This document shows positions 36,111 to 47,159 of a stretch of 64,000 bases of DNA, one piece after another (position 1 is the stretch's first letter; the number at the start of each line of letters is the position of its first letter). The DNA lies in the NCBI GenBank assembly GCA_032622095.1, contig CP136063.1:144357950-144421949 (forward strand), read 5' to 3'. A model generated the notes under the pieces. That model was not told the DNA's origin and searched no databases. It worked only from the letters and a program-made list of their open reading frames with translations. The translations under genes and the position numbers were made by a program. The stretch is from Siphonodentalium dalli. Taxonomy: Eukaryota > Mollusca > Scaphopoda > Gadilida > Siphonodentaliidae.

Positions 36111-36912
36111 TTTTTATACCCCCACTTTCGAAGAAAATTGGGGGTATACTGGATTGACTGCGTCTGTCGTTCTATCCGTCACACTTTCTATGTCTGTCCG
36201 TCACACTTTCTATGTCTGTCCGTCACACTTTCTCCCTCCGTGTGTCGTACTGTCCGACCTCATAACTCGAACAACTATGAACCGATTTCAAAAAAAAATT
36301 GTATGCAATCTCCTTAGGACCGCCTCTCCGCATGATGCTAATTGCGGTGCGGTCCGACTTTCTTTTTTTAAGTTACGCCCTACTTTTCGACTTATTTTGA
36401 CTTAGAAAAATCTGTCCGACTTAATAACTTTAACAAATATGAACCGATTTCAATAATTTTTGGTATACATGCTTCTCACAACACCCTCTCTACATGATGC
36501 AGCTCAGGGTTGGCTCGGGCTGTTTTTCCTAACATTACACTTCATTTTCGACTTATTTTGCCTTAGAAAATTTTGGGATTTTTTTTGTGTGGATGCTATC
36601 AAGTTAGGATATTTTCCGGAACTTTCATCGAATATGGGTTCGGAACAATGATTTTTACCACAGTTTTGGTTTCCGGATGATAACAGGTCAGTTGTTTCAT
36701 TTTCTACCCTTTTTTGGGTTTCTGCAATCATTCGAACAAATATGAACCAATTTGAATATTTTTTTCTGTACAAGCTTTTTGCGACACCATATCGATATTA
36801 TTAATCCAAATTTTTCTTTAAAGTTAAAAATCTTTTTTGTTGGGTTTACGGATAATGTGAGTTGAATTTGCCACGGTGGGGGTATGCTAGCACGCGAGTG
36901 CACACCTCTTGT
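36111..36912 (+). mobile_element. Family E Helentron-like element (copy E1)
   Basis: After a T-run, the leader ATACCCCCAC folds on 'attgggggtat' (36115-36148). Then come short 'tctgtccgtcacactttcta' repeats and about four decayed monomers ('cataactcgaacaa', 'gaaccgatttcaa'). GTGGGGGTAT, a perfect inverse of the leader, lies at 36876-36885. The stem-loop GCAC-GCGA-GTGC and ACACCTCTTGTT end the element. The right arm keeps the site without it (inverse of 45820-45845: 'ggtagcaaagg' then 'gtttgatctgtc'), which confirms both ends. Confidence 0.82.
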
Positions 36913-37160
36913 TTTGTTTGATCTGTCTTAAATGTGTCACACAGCCATACAGACAACACATATATACATATACACCAACCTGTGGAATGAAGCCTCCCAA
37001 TTAAGGTACACCTGTATGGCAAGCCGTTTTTCACATTTTTAATTTATTTAGACTTAAGTCCAAATATTTGGACTTAGGCCAAAAAAAAAAACATGTCTGT
37101 TTCCGATAACATGGGGAACATTTTCCAGGTAGGCAGGCAGGGTTTTTTTTTTTTTACACT

Positions 37161-38401
37161 TTTTTTTTTTTTTTTTAACCGGCCATTTGAAAGTGATAAA
37201 ATAGTGTAGTACACCCTTTTAACATGTATTATAAAATTGGCATGCTTTTATACATGCTAACTGGTAATATATTATGCAACTTGCTGGACTATTATGTCAT
37301 GTATTAGGTGTTAAAGATATTTTCTAGCTCTAGTATGTGCTCCAGTGTGAAAATTCAATGTATTAGACTATGGCCATGGGTTTAGAGTTATTCCTCTTAC
37401 ATACATGTAGTCCATGCAGATACCAACCCACAATGCAACAGTAGCATCTGATACCTTTATTTACAAATTACATGTGACCAGAACAATGTTACTGACTGTT
37501 CTTGGATATGCAGGAATAAACATGTTTTGTTCCAATCTTCCCCTGAATATCTCTGGTGTAGATTGGGCCTGAGGTTACACATTTTATGCCATTCTATTCA
37601 TCACTGCCGACGAAATTTTTCAGGTGTTGGTGTTGACAGAGATCGTTTTATGGAATAAATACTTGCCATTTCAATAAAACCTATTGTATTTTCATCCCCT
37701 CTTATTTCTCTTCATAGATGATCATTATTTTTCAGTGACAACTTGTTCATATTACCAAAATCACTAACTTGTATTGTGGTTTCAAGTCACCTATTTCCGA
37801 CTTATTTTGTTTCAATCCCGGAAAGTTTTAAATAGCAGAATTGATTACCTGCCAACTTTCAGTGTAATTAACAGCAAGTTATCAAATAATCCTTACATGC
37901 AGTACATGTATGCACATCAGATGATCAGAAATGTGTGTTCAATACTTGCATACAGTGCGAGTTGTTTCTATCAGTGGAACATTGTATCTGCTACTTGGTC
38001 GGAAAACATCAAAGAGAGTCTGTCGTAAATAGTTACACAGAGTTTATTCACGTGACACACTGATGCGTTTGGTTGGTGACACAGTGACCCAGTTGTTGTG
38101 TCATTCATAACAGACAGTTGTTTATTTAAAGTGGGTTAAAATCGGGTTTATGTGAATATTCAAGGATGCCAATGCATTTTAATCTTTGATGACGATTTCG
38201 TCATGTCAATGTTGATGGTGATTTCGGCTTTTGACGACGCTAATTTCCAGGACTGATTACGTAATACGGACTGTCATTTTCCCGCCAAAAACGCACATGC
38301 TTTTCACTGTTTTGTCGCGATCAGATGGTCTTTCAGGCAAGTTTTGCCCCAATTAGGCGAGGAAGTTAAGGGAGCTACCGGTATAATTAATACATTGTAC
38401 T
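37161..38401. other. Centre of the inverted structure, left part; no gene seen
   Basis: Unpaired spacer between the arms. Contains T-runs at 37143-37180 and otherwise unique AT-rich sequence. The 84-residue frame at 37774-38028 has no recognisable domain. Confidence 0.45.
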
Positions 38402-41400
38402 TTTTAGCTCACCTGAGACAAAGTCTCCGGTGGAGCTATAGTCATCGTCCGTCCGTCCGTCTGTCTGTCTGTCCGTCTGTCCGTCTGTCCGTCCGTCAAC
38501 TTTTTAAAAAACATCTTCTCCTCTTAAACCATCATACCGAATTGGTTCATATTTGGTGTGTATGTTCCCTAGGTGACTCTCATTCAGATTTGTTCAAATG
38601 AGGTCACTGGGTCAAATAGTTGCGAAACCAGGGCCATAACTCTATTCCTCCACAGTAATTCTTACAACAACTTCTTGTCCATAACCATTGTGCCAATTTA
38701 GCTAATATTTGGTATGGAGAGTCCTTGGGTGACTGGTGTTCAGATTTGTTCAAATGAGGTCACCCGGTCAATTAGTTGAGAAACCAGGGCCATAACTCAT
38801 AGTGATTCTTACAATGACTTCTTCTAAAAATATATTGGGCCGATTTAGCTTATATTTGGTACCGAGGGACCTTGGGTGACTGGGAATCAGATTTGTTCAA
38901 ATTGGGTCACTGGGTCAAATAGGGACAGAGCCAGGGACATAACTCTAAAAACCAAAAAATTACATTTTTGCATTTTGATCATATTTGGTGTGGATGTTCC
39001 CTAGGTACCTGTCATTCAGATTTGTTCAAATGAGGTCACTGTGTCAAACAGTTGCGAAACCAGGCCCATAACTATATTCCTCCTTGGTAATTCTTATAAC
39101 GACTTGTCAACAACCATTATGCCGATTTAGTTTATATTTGGTATGTGGGGTCATTGAATGACTGGGGTTCAGATTTGTTCAAATGGGGTCACTGGGTCAA
39201 ATAGTGGTGGAGCCAGGGCCATAATTCCCCAAAAAATAATAACAAATTCAGGAACTCCTTGATCAATTTAACATACAAAAAAAAATATCACCCCCCCCCC
39301 CCCCACATGACCCAGAACCCCACCCTGCCCCCAACCATCAGCATTCCACCCTATCTCATATCCTAACTCACAGGTAAATAAAGTATTTTTTTTTTAAATT
39401 CCCATTACAAGGCAACTCTCCAATGAACTGATAGACACATGGCAAGGCAGATAGAGATATAATGATAGCTTCTGCAGCCTTAGGCAGAGTCCCCAGGGAG
39501 TGTATTCATGTCATCCATAATTTAAATGAGATTAATGGTGTTATCAATGAAGCACCCTTGTTGTTTACATTATCACTCAGTGGTCATTAAAATCAGATTA
39601 ATTTCATTTTCTCAGAGTGCCTGGCATTTGGAGAATGAGGTTCCCAGAGGGTGAATTTAGTGACGCTATCCTACACAGCAGGCTAGCATAACCAAATACA
39701 CCCTCTGAGAACCTTATTCCACTTAGGCCTCATCTTCTGGGAAGTATCTAGAGTATCAAGATCTCATTCTGCTTAGGCCTCATCTTCTGGGAAGTATCTA
39801 TAGTATCAAATTTACATTGTTGTTAGTTAAATTTCCCTTCTAGGAAGTTTCTGTATCCCTTAATTTGCAGAAGATAAAATTCATGATTGAGGTGCCCAAT
39901 GGGTGAACATCACCAATTTCAACTGGGGAACTTCAATCTTATTCTAGGTCTTCCATAGCAGTTGAGGGCCTTATCAGAATGAGGTCCCCAGAGGGTGAAT
40001 TTAGTGATACTAGCCCGCTGTGCAGGATAGCCTCACTAAATTCACCCTCTGGGTACCTCATTCTGCAAATAACAGACAGACTATTTCAAAGCTTGATTCA
40101 AGGCTAGCATCACCAAATTCATTTGGGGACCTCATTCTGCTTAGGCCTCATCTTCTGGGAAGTATCTATAGTATCAAATTTACATTGTTGTTAGTTAAAT
40201 TTCCCTTCTAGGAAGTTTCTATATCCCCTAATTTGCAGAAGATAAAATTCATAATTGAGGGGCCCAATGGGTGAACATCACCAACTTCAACTGGGGAAAT
40301 TCAATTTTATTCTAGGTCTTCCATAGCAGTTGAGGACTTTATCAGAATGAGGTCCCCAGAGGGTGAATTTAGCATCACTAAATTCACCCTCTGGGGACCT
40401 CACTCTGCAAATGACAGACACACTATCACACTATTTCAAGGCTTGTTGTATAATACATTGTGTTGCTTGAGGCCAGGCATACACAATGTAGGAACAGACA
40501 CGCTTTTTGTGATGCTATCCGGCACAGCAGGCTAGCATCACCAAATTCACCCTCTGGCGACCTCATTCTGCTTAGGCCTCATCTTCTGGGAAGTATCTAT
40601 AGTATCAAATTTACATTGTTGTTAGTTAAATTTCCCTTCTAGGAAGTTTCTATATCCCCTAATTTGCAGAAGATAAAATTCATAAATGAGGTGCCCAATG
40701 GGTGAATATCACCAACTTCAACTGGGGAACTTAATTTTTATCCTTATCAGATTTGTGAAAATGGGATCACAAAGTCAAATAAGGGCAGAGCAAGAGACTT
40801 AACTATTTCACTACATAGTAATTCTTAAAATATGTTTGCAAGAACTAGTTGGCTTATATAGAATGGAATGTTCTTCGTTGACTGCAATTCAGATTTTTTT
40901 AATGGGGTCACCTGGTCAAATAGGGGCCAAGCGAAGGACAGTTTCCCTCTTAATATGTTTCCTTCACAAGGACCATCAGGTCTATTTGACTGATATTTAT
41001 GATATGTATGAAGGGTTCTTTGGTGTCTGGGATTCAAATTTATTCAGATGGGGTCACCCGGTTAAATAGGGTGGGACCAGGGACATAACTATATGTCTCT
41101 ATAGTAATTCTTAAAATGTCTTCTCAAGGGATTTTGGACTATTTAGCTTACATATAGTATGGAGGAATCAGGAAGATCCTTTAGTGACTGAGATACAGAT
41201 TTGTTAAAATGAGGTCAACCTGTCAAGAAATGGCAGTCTATGGGGAGTTAACACTTTTGTGTCCAATAAAATCATAGAAATACCAAATTCATTAAAACAT
41301 CTACCTTGGAACCACCTGACTGATTGGTCTGACATACATGTATTGTGTTTTGGGTCCATGGATAATTGGGCTTCAAACATGTTTAAATGGTTTTAGAAAA

Positions 41401-41728
41401 AGGCGCTTGTGAGATTGGAAATTTCCAACAATTGAGAAAGTTTGAGGTGTCGGTTGTGAAACTCCAACCTAAGACTTGGGAGTCTGGATCCCGGGAGGGA
41501 GGGGACTTGTTGTGATGGAGGAGGGGGTGATCAGTAGTGTACAGTTGGCAATTTCAAGGTGGTTTTTACCAAGCTACATACTTGAAGTCTCTCTAGCCAC
41601 ATATCCTGTTTAAATCTACTTCTTTTAAAGTGATTATGAAAAGTGCTGACTGTTTTGGTCTCCAGAGTCCCAGTCTTATCAGTCTTTGCAGTCTGGTGAG
41701 CGACCCCACAGTCATTGACTGTCTTGTT
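38402..41728 (+). mobile_element. Family B Helentron-like element, complete (copy B2)
   Basis: Leader hairpin AGCTCACCTGAGAC-AAA-GTCTCCGGTGGAGCT (38406-38437), (CCGT)n/(CTGT)n microsatellite (38449-38493), five to six monomers of about 165 bp ('ccagggccataactc', 'atatttggtatgg', 'cagatttgttcaaatgaggt'), and a C-run (about 39292-39304). A hairpin-rich module follows (39632-40740), then more monomers. It ends with GTCTGGTGAGC (leader inverse with a 2-bp gap), ACAGTC-ATT-GACTGT and CTTGTT at 41723-41728. Nearly identical by eye to B3 (56457-60292), so one of the youngest families here. Short frames inside are shared with B3 because the DNA is shared, not because they code. Confidence 0.87.
39632..40740. 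repeat. Hairpin-rich module inside B2 (also in B3)
   Basis: Three consecutive repeats of about 350-430 bp, each with 'aggcctcatcttctgggaag', 'cccttctaggaagtttct' and 'ggtcttccatagcagttgag'. Each is joined by an inverted repeat: AGAATGAGG..CCCAGAGGGTG paired with CACCCTCTGGG..CCTCATTCT, at about 39632-39720, 39976-40064 and 40343-40406. The third has arms of 29 bp and a 5-bp loop. Counterpart at about 58190-59290. Confidence 0.75.
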
Positions 41729-42092
41729 AAAATACACAGCAGTGTACACAGCCCACAAAAGACGGGGGGATTTCCGTAGTGACTCGTCAGGGTGGAGTTT
41801 GATTTAAGCCACGGTATTCACTGCATAGCATGGCCGACCTATAGTTGTCTTATTTATATCAAGAAAGCGCGATCGCGCACATGGCCTACACATCGTAACA
41901 CATGCGTCAGGTGTGTATGCGATTGGTGGTTAGTTCTGCTGTTGGTATTGGGGAAAACCATAGCCATTAACTCAGACAGAAAGGTTACTTTGGACTTCGT
42001 GAAAATTAAAAAAAAAATTGAGGCCGGCAAGAAAATCTCAGCCAGGCCGGGTACCGGAAACAGAGACGTTTTTTTTTTGGCCTTACCGGCAA
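41729..42092. other. Centre of the inverted structure, right part; no gene
   Basis: About 270 bp of unpaired spacer, then the inner end of the right arm from about 42000. The 106-residue frame at 41792-42112 runs into the palindromic satellite and has no recognisable domain. Confidence 0.45.
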
Positions 42093-42322
42093 GTCCAAAT
42101 AATTGGACTTAAGTTCTAATAATTGGACTTGAGTCCAAATCAATTCACTAATTGGACTTAAGTCCAAATAATTTTGACTTAAGTCCAATTATTTGGAATT
42201 AAGTCCAAATAATTGGACTTAAGTCCAAATAATTGGACTTAAGTCCAAATGATTTGGACTTAAGTCCAATTAGTGAATTGATTTGGACTTAAAGTCCAAT
42301 TCATTTGGACTTAAGTCCAATC
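42093..42322. repeat. Tandem array of palindromic 20-bp units
   Basis: About ten units built on the perfect palindrome TTGGACTTAAGTCCAA plus a short AT spacer. The array is also inverted as a whole: 'aaatcaattcactaattgg' near 42137 mirrors 'ccaattagtgaattgattt' near 42267, centred near 42210. Single or few units occur at 37050-37075 in the left arm and at 43704-43812 and about 43920-43935 in the right arm. Confidence 0.9.
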
Positions 42323-43703
42323 ATCTGGTTTGAAATGATAGTCCCCTTCTTTGTAATGGTAGGCCTATATTCCTGCAAGTAATTTGACAACGTTACAACA
42401 ACATATATGCTACAACACGCAGTTTCGTTTATTGTGTTTACAAGAATTTATCCCCAGCAAGTGTGTTTTTTTTTGTCAGCCATTATTAGTTGAGAGAATA
42501 TTTATGAGTTTATTTCGTTATGACAGAAGGCAGAACACACGCTATTTTGGAGCCTGCATATGCAACAGAACCTGTTCATTTAACAAACGGAGAAAATTGC
42601 ATGCTGAAACCTGAAATTAGGGTTCAGGCCCCTATCTGTATATAGTAGAGACTAAACCTAACTATGAAAGTTTTGTATTCGTACGACTGCACCGCGAAAT
42701 AGTCCGCTTTATATTATAATTATATTTCTAAATTGTGCAGGGAAAATATATCATAGCATGGTGTGATTTCTGATAAAATCTTATGATTCGTGTAAAGTTC
42801 TAAATAAAAAAACTGAATTGTACGAGCATATATATATAGCAGTCATGTGAATTTGGTTGTTTATGAATGAAAGTCTTAACTTGAAGTTGAGCAGTAGCCA
42901 GTAGTACTAGTTAGCACTAGCACCGACATCGATTATCGGTAGTGCAAATTCACCAGCTCACGGAAGGAAGCATATCGTATGTTTTATAGTAACAAACTTC
43001 CAGTTGCTTAATCAAGTTACAGACTTCACAAACTGAACATTAAACAATTCTATTTGAGTGCTTGGGGCGCATCATTTGATCTTTTAGAAAGAGGTCGCCG
43101 CCGATTGCACGAAATACGTTGTGTATGTTGACGTTTCTAAGGATGCTGTCGCTAACAATGGTAACCAGCTGGGTGCATTCTAATGGTGCTGCATAACGTG
43201 GTTACCATCCAGTGACGTCACTCACGAACTGCTGGAGGTCAAGTTGTGCTCGTATAACGCCATTTGAGTAACCTAAATCAGTCAAGGGGCTGAGAAATGG
43301 CATGAGTTCCCTATTTGAACCCATCTGGACAGTGACCATTTTTGGATCGGGTGTATGTAAAGAGTGCCTTGGTGGCCACCCTACAATTAACACCTTTTGT
43401 TTCACATAAATATATATATTTTCGAACAAGGAATGGAAGTCACCTTCGTGACATGATTGGGAAGGGGAGGGGAGGGTCACCGAAACTGATAGTGATACAA
43501 ATATGTTTAGCGCTAGTGTCCACCAAATTCATACGTACGTTCTTCATCAATGATATGATGAATCAAAGTAATTGGTTCTCAGTCTTAAATAGATAGGCTA
43601 CGTACGCCCCTGTTAGTAGGGAAAGGACCATGCATGCCCATGTGTCAAAAATAAATACATTTATGGCATGTCCAGATAGGTCACCTAGTTCCTACTTAGC
43701 ATT

Positions 43704-43935
43704 TGGATTTAAGTCCAAATAATTGGACTTAAGTCCAATTCCTCGCCGAATTCATAATTATGTGGTATTTGGACTTAAGTACAATTCGTTATTTGGACTT
43801 AAATCCAATTATTCATTCAATTCTGACATGACTGAATTACATGGCCATTATCCCACAACTCCCCCTATGAGCAAAACCAGACCTGCTTAATATCTGATGG
43901 GGGTGTTTCTTATACAGTTGAATTGGACTTAAGTA
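43704..43935. repeat. Further copies of the palindromic satellite
   Basis: GGATTTAAGTCCAAAT, GGACTTAAGTCCAATT and related units, more diverged than the main array and mixed with other sequence. The stretch next to 43935 pairs with 37008-37055 in the left arm ('ggcttgccatac' against 'gtatggcaagcc'). Confidence 0.7.
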
Positions 43936-43964
43936 ATAAATCGAAAATGTGAAAACGGCTTGCC

Positions 43965-44081
43965 ATACACCTGTACATCCCACACATGACCATGCAGTCA
44001 CTCCATATATACATAAACAATACACAGATGGCCATGTAGCTACTCTTGTTATACCAATACACCACACCATTGACCATATAG
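43965..44081 (+). repeat. Minisatellite, about 40-bp diverged units (part 1)
   Basis: Units such as 'catgaccatgcagtcactcc', 'atatatacataaac' and 'gaccatatagc'. Interrupted by the hAT-like element and resumed at 45178-45425. Confidence 0.55.
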
Positions 44082-45177
44082 CAGGGTTTCCACCAGGGGG
44101 AAATAAATGAGTCCGTATTTCAGCCGTATTGGGGAAGCAAATAACACGACGAGGCGACCATGGTTCATTCCGTTGGGAGAAAATTTAGGTATTTTTCACT
44201 GAAAAGTAGTAATGTCCTTGCACCTGAGATACTCACAAAGCAATCTAAAGCTAAGTATATTATGCAAATTGGTCATTTCCGTGGGTGCATTAATTCTGTT
44301 GATGGTATCCAGAGCAGTGATCACGAAATTACGCACATGAGACCGCCGTCTGATTGAAGACTAAATAAAAGAACAAGCTACCAGTTATAGTGTTTACAAA
44401 TTTATACGATTCCCACAGGTATAATTAAACACTAAAAAGTGTCTATGCATTGACCATTAATACCTAGCAAGGAGAATTGAATTACGTATTTCCGTTAAAA
44501 TTAATCCGAAAGGATATATTCTGTCAATCGTAAAACTATTTGTGCGCTGTGACATCGCATAATATGAATGGTAGCGAAATCGTTCAAACTCCGAATGCGT
44601 AGCTTGTTCAATAGTCTGCATTAGTCCAACAACTGTACTGACGACCACTGCTATGGAACAGAGTTTTAGCCCCCGTGTTATGAAATATAATTGAGTTTTG
44701 GCGGGAAATGTGAACATGTGCGTCATTGTTTATGCATCTGTGTTTGGGGCCCCACGCGGGATAACAAAACTATCGACCGTAATTTGACTTTATCTCCATA
44801 TTTGGGATATGTTTTGCATGGGATCTCCAAGCGTGAGTTGTGTCATGCACAGAAATATCCATACTCAGCAGTCCGGCATTCTTGATGTTACCGCCACATT
44901 TTCATATGTGTATTACGCTGCATATACAACATCACTAATTGAATGCACACCAAACATTGCGTTGTAGTTTTGGCGCTATTGTACCGGTAATATATTGTGC
45001 TCAATTGACCTGCCTTTTCACCAGTATTCTGTTTAACCCTCGAACTCCCGTTGCATTTGGATTTTTTTCACGATAGACTGCTATAGATTTTAGGTACATG
45101 TGTGTCTCAAACAGAGATCATCAGTGAGGGGAATGAGGCCGTTCCATGGATGCTGAGCCATAGTATCGGAAACCCTG
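44082..45177. mobile_element. hAT-like non-autonomous element in the minisatellite
   Basis: 1096 bp with ends CAGGGTTTCC and GGAAACCCTG, flanked by CATATAG at 44075-44081 and 45178-45184. The duplication is 7 bp as read, or 8 if one end base is counted with it. Ends and duplication fit hAT. Frames of 65-89 residues inside show no transposase motif. It contains the 60-bp string shared with 11911-11962. Confidence 0.72.
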
Positions 45178-45425
45178 CATATAGCCACATCAGATATACA
45201 TGTACACCCACACATAACCATACTCAGACTACATGTATACCTATTCACCTCGCACCTGACAATTCAGCCACTCCTTGTATACCTAGACAAATCTTACCAT
45301 GGACACCCCACCCATGACCATATAGTCATACCTGGTATGCCGATTCACATCGTTCATGATCATATAATAACTCCATGTATACCTATTGACCATACAGTCA
45401 CTCCCTGGCTGCCTTCTTGACATAT
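45178..45425 (+). repeat. Minisatellite, about 40-bp diverged units (part 2)
   Basis: Repeats of 'accatacagtcactcc', 'tgtatacctattgaccat' and 'cccatgaccatatagtca' type strings. Same family as 43965-44081. Confidence 0.6.
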
Positions 45426-46507
45426 ACCCTGAATTAAGTTGATAAACTTTTATGATAATGGGCCAGAGTAGCCACATATTATGGTCTCTCTCAGTTTGAA
45501 AGTTCTGCTCATTTCCTTTCAAAAACATGGCCAGAATCCCAAAAGAAGTTTTCAGCAAAATTCCATACTGCATCATTTAAAAGAATTTGTCATGCCTCAT
45601 AAGGAACTGGGACAACCAGAATAGAACATTTAGTTGTCAGTTGATTAAGTAACATGTTTAATAACCATGTGAGTCACAATTTGCTGCCTTTTCGGAACAG
45701 CAAATAATGTTCTGGATATATTATTTGAAAACTTAACTTTTTACCAAATTTGGTTTCCATTTTGCAAGCCATATTTAAGTAATTTGGTCCAAAATACATC
45801 AGTGTGACACATTTAAGACAGATCAAACAAAAAACACCTTTGCTACCAAATATAGTTCCATTTCTGATAATTTCAGTGGTTACAAGAGCAACAATTAAAT
45901 AAGGTGCATCATCAATGTTAGTATTCAATGTATAGAAGGCATATTAGTCGAGTTTATTCATCAACCACAACTTTTAACTGATTTCAGGGCACGCTGGAGC
46001 AATATCTACCATTTTCCATAATTTGGCTGCCATTTTGAGCTGAAGTGACAATTTTTGAATCCATTGAGTTGGAATATTCAAAAGTAATGGCACACCTCAC
46101 TTACATTGCACAGTTCTGCTAATTTCTTATTGAAATATGACTAGAATCCAAATGGTGATTTTTGGTGAAATTATACCTCGTTCTGTAAAATCAAATTTTT
46201 GAGGGATCAGAAGGGGCTGGTACCCATAGTCGCAATTCTCAACCAGTTCCAAATAGCAGAATCAAATTTAGAAGATATTAGTAAAAAATAGTTATATTTT
46301 CCACTTCTAGTGGCCATATTTGATGTGGAGTTCCAAGTTTGCACTAAAAAGGTAGCATTATATCTTAGCTTCACAATAATATATACATTTGTATAAATTT
46401 GTCAAGATTTTCTCTTAATAATTTTCATCAAACTGATTAATAGTGCCTCGTCTTAAAAATGGTGGCCATGTCGGATGCCATCCTGTCTCATGTGTACATG
46501 GCCTCAT

Positions 46508-47050
46508 TTTTATTCCCCGCCAAATTAAAAATTTGCGGGGGATATAGTAATGGGTTCCGTCCGTCCGTCCGTCTAGCCGTCCATCCCAAATTTGTAAGAG
46601 TCATAACTTGAACAAATGTAAACGGATTTCAAAGATTTGTGTTATATGACCATTACCTAGAATGAGTTCGCAAGCCAGGTCTGGCCAGATATTTTTACCG
46701 GAGTTATTGGACTTTGTTTATTATTTTTGTCGAATTTACCAAATAGCAAATAGACAACGTCACAGGGCTCATTTCCATAAATGTCAACGGATTTCAAAGA
46801 ATTTTGGTATATGAGTTCACATGACCAGTATCTAGAACGAGTTCGCAAACCAGGTCCGGCCGGATATTTTCAGCAGAGTTATTGGTATATTCATTCCCAT
46901 GACCAGTACCTAAAATGAGTTCGCAAGCCAGGCTTTTTGACAAAATCCCACCTCTTGTTTAGCAAATACCGAGAACGCAAACATTATTGAGAATGCACTT
47001 CCCCAACTGCACATTTTGGCGGGGGATACTGCCGTCTGCGACTGCTTGTT
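46508..47050 (+). mobile_element. Family F Helentron-like element (copy F1)
   Basis: Leader CCCCGCCAAATT-AAA-AATTTGCGGGG (46515-46540), (CCGT)n (46556-46575), and two to three decayed monomers ('gagtcataacttgaac', 'gagttattgg'). The inverse leader TTTGGCGGGG lies near 47015-47024, then the stem-loop GCCGTC-TGC-GACTGC (one mismatch) and CTTGTT at 47045-47050. It separates two stretches of the right arm that are close neighbours in the left arm (about 35000-35030). Confidence 0.75.
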
Positions 47051-47159
47051 TTTCATTGCTTAAATGTTGAGGGACATAATAAGGAAGAAAATGAGTGGGG
47101 TGAAATCAAGTCCTGTGGTCAGGTGTGCAGGGGTACCCTATCAGATCCCGGACTATTAT

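Larger units (their letters stand above)
34075..37160 (+). repeat. Left arm of a large inverted structure
   Basis: Piece after piece, in order, this arm is the reverse complement of the right arm (42000-54020). 34075-34204 pairs with 53850-54020 (both with 'cctcatgcacc', a C/G run and 'aaactttagcc'-like strings). 34811-34880 pairs with 53828-53860 and 50603-50650. 34900-35010 pairs with 47050-47157. 35020-35265 pairs with 46230-46460. 35800-36110 pairs with 45820-46050. 36913-36945 pairs with 45795-45830. 37008-37080 pairs with 43920-43985, and 37065-37130 with 42000-42110. By eye the paired blocks are about 80-90% identical. Not a gene. Confidence 0.85.

Noticed and set aside
41792-42112. 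106-residue ORF next to the palindromic satellite
   Set aside because: No domain recognised, crosses an A-run and continues into the satellite; partner sequence in the left arm is not open.
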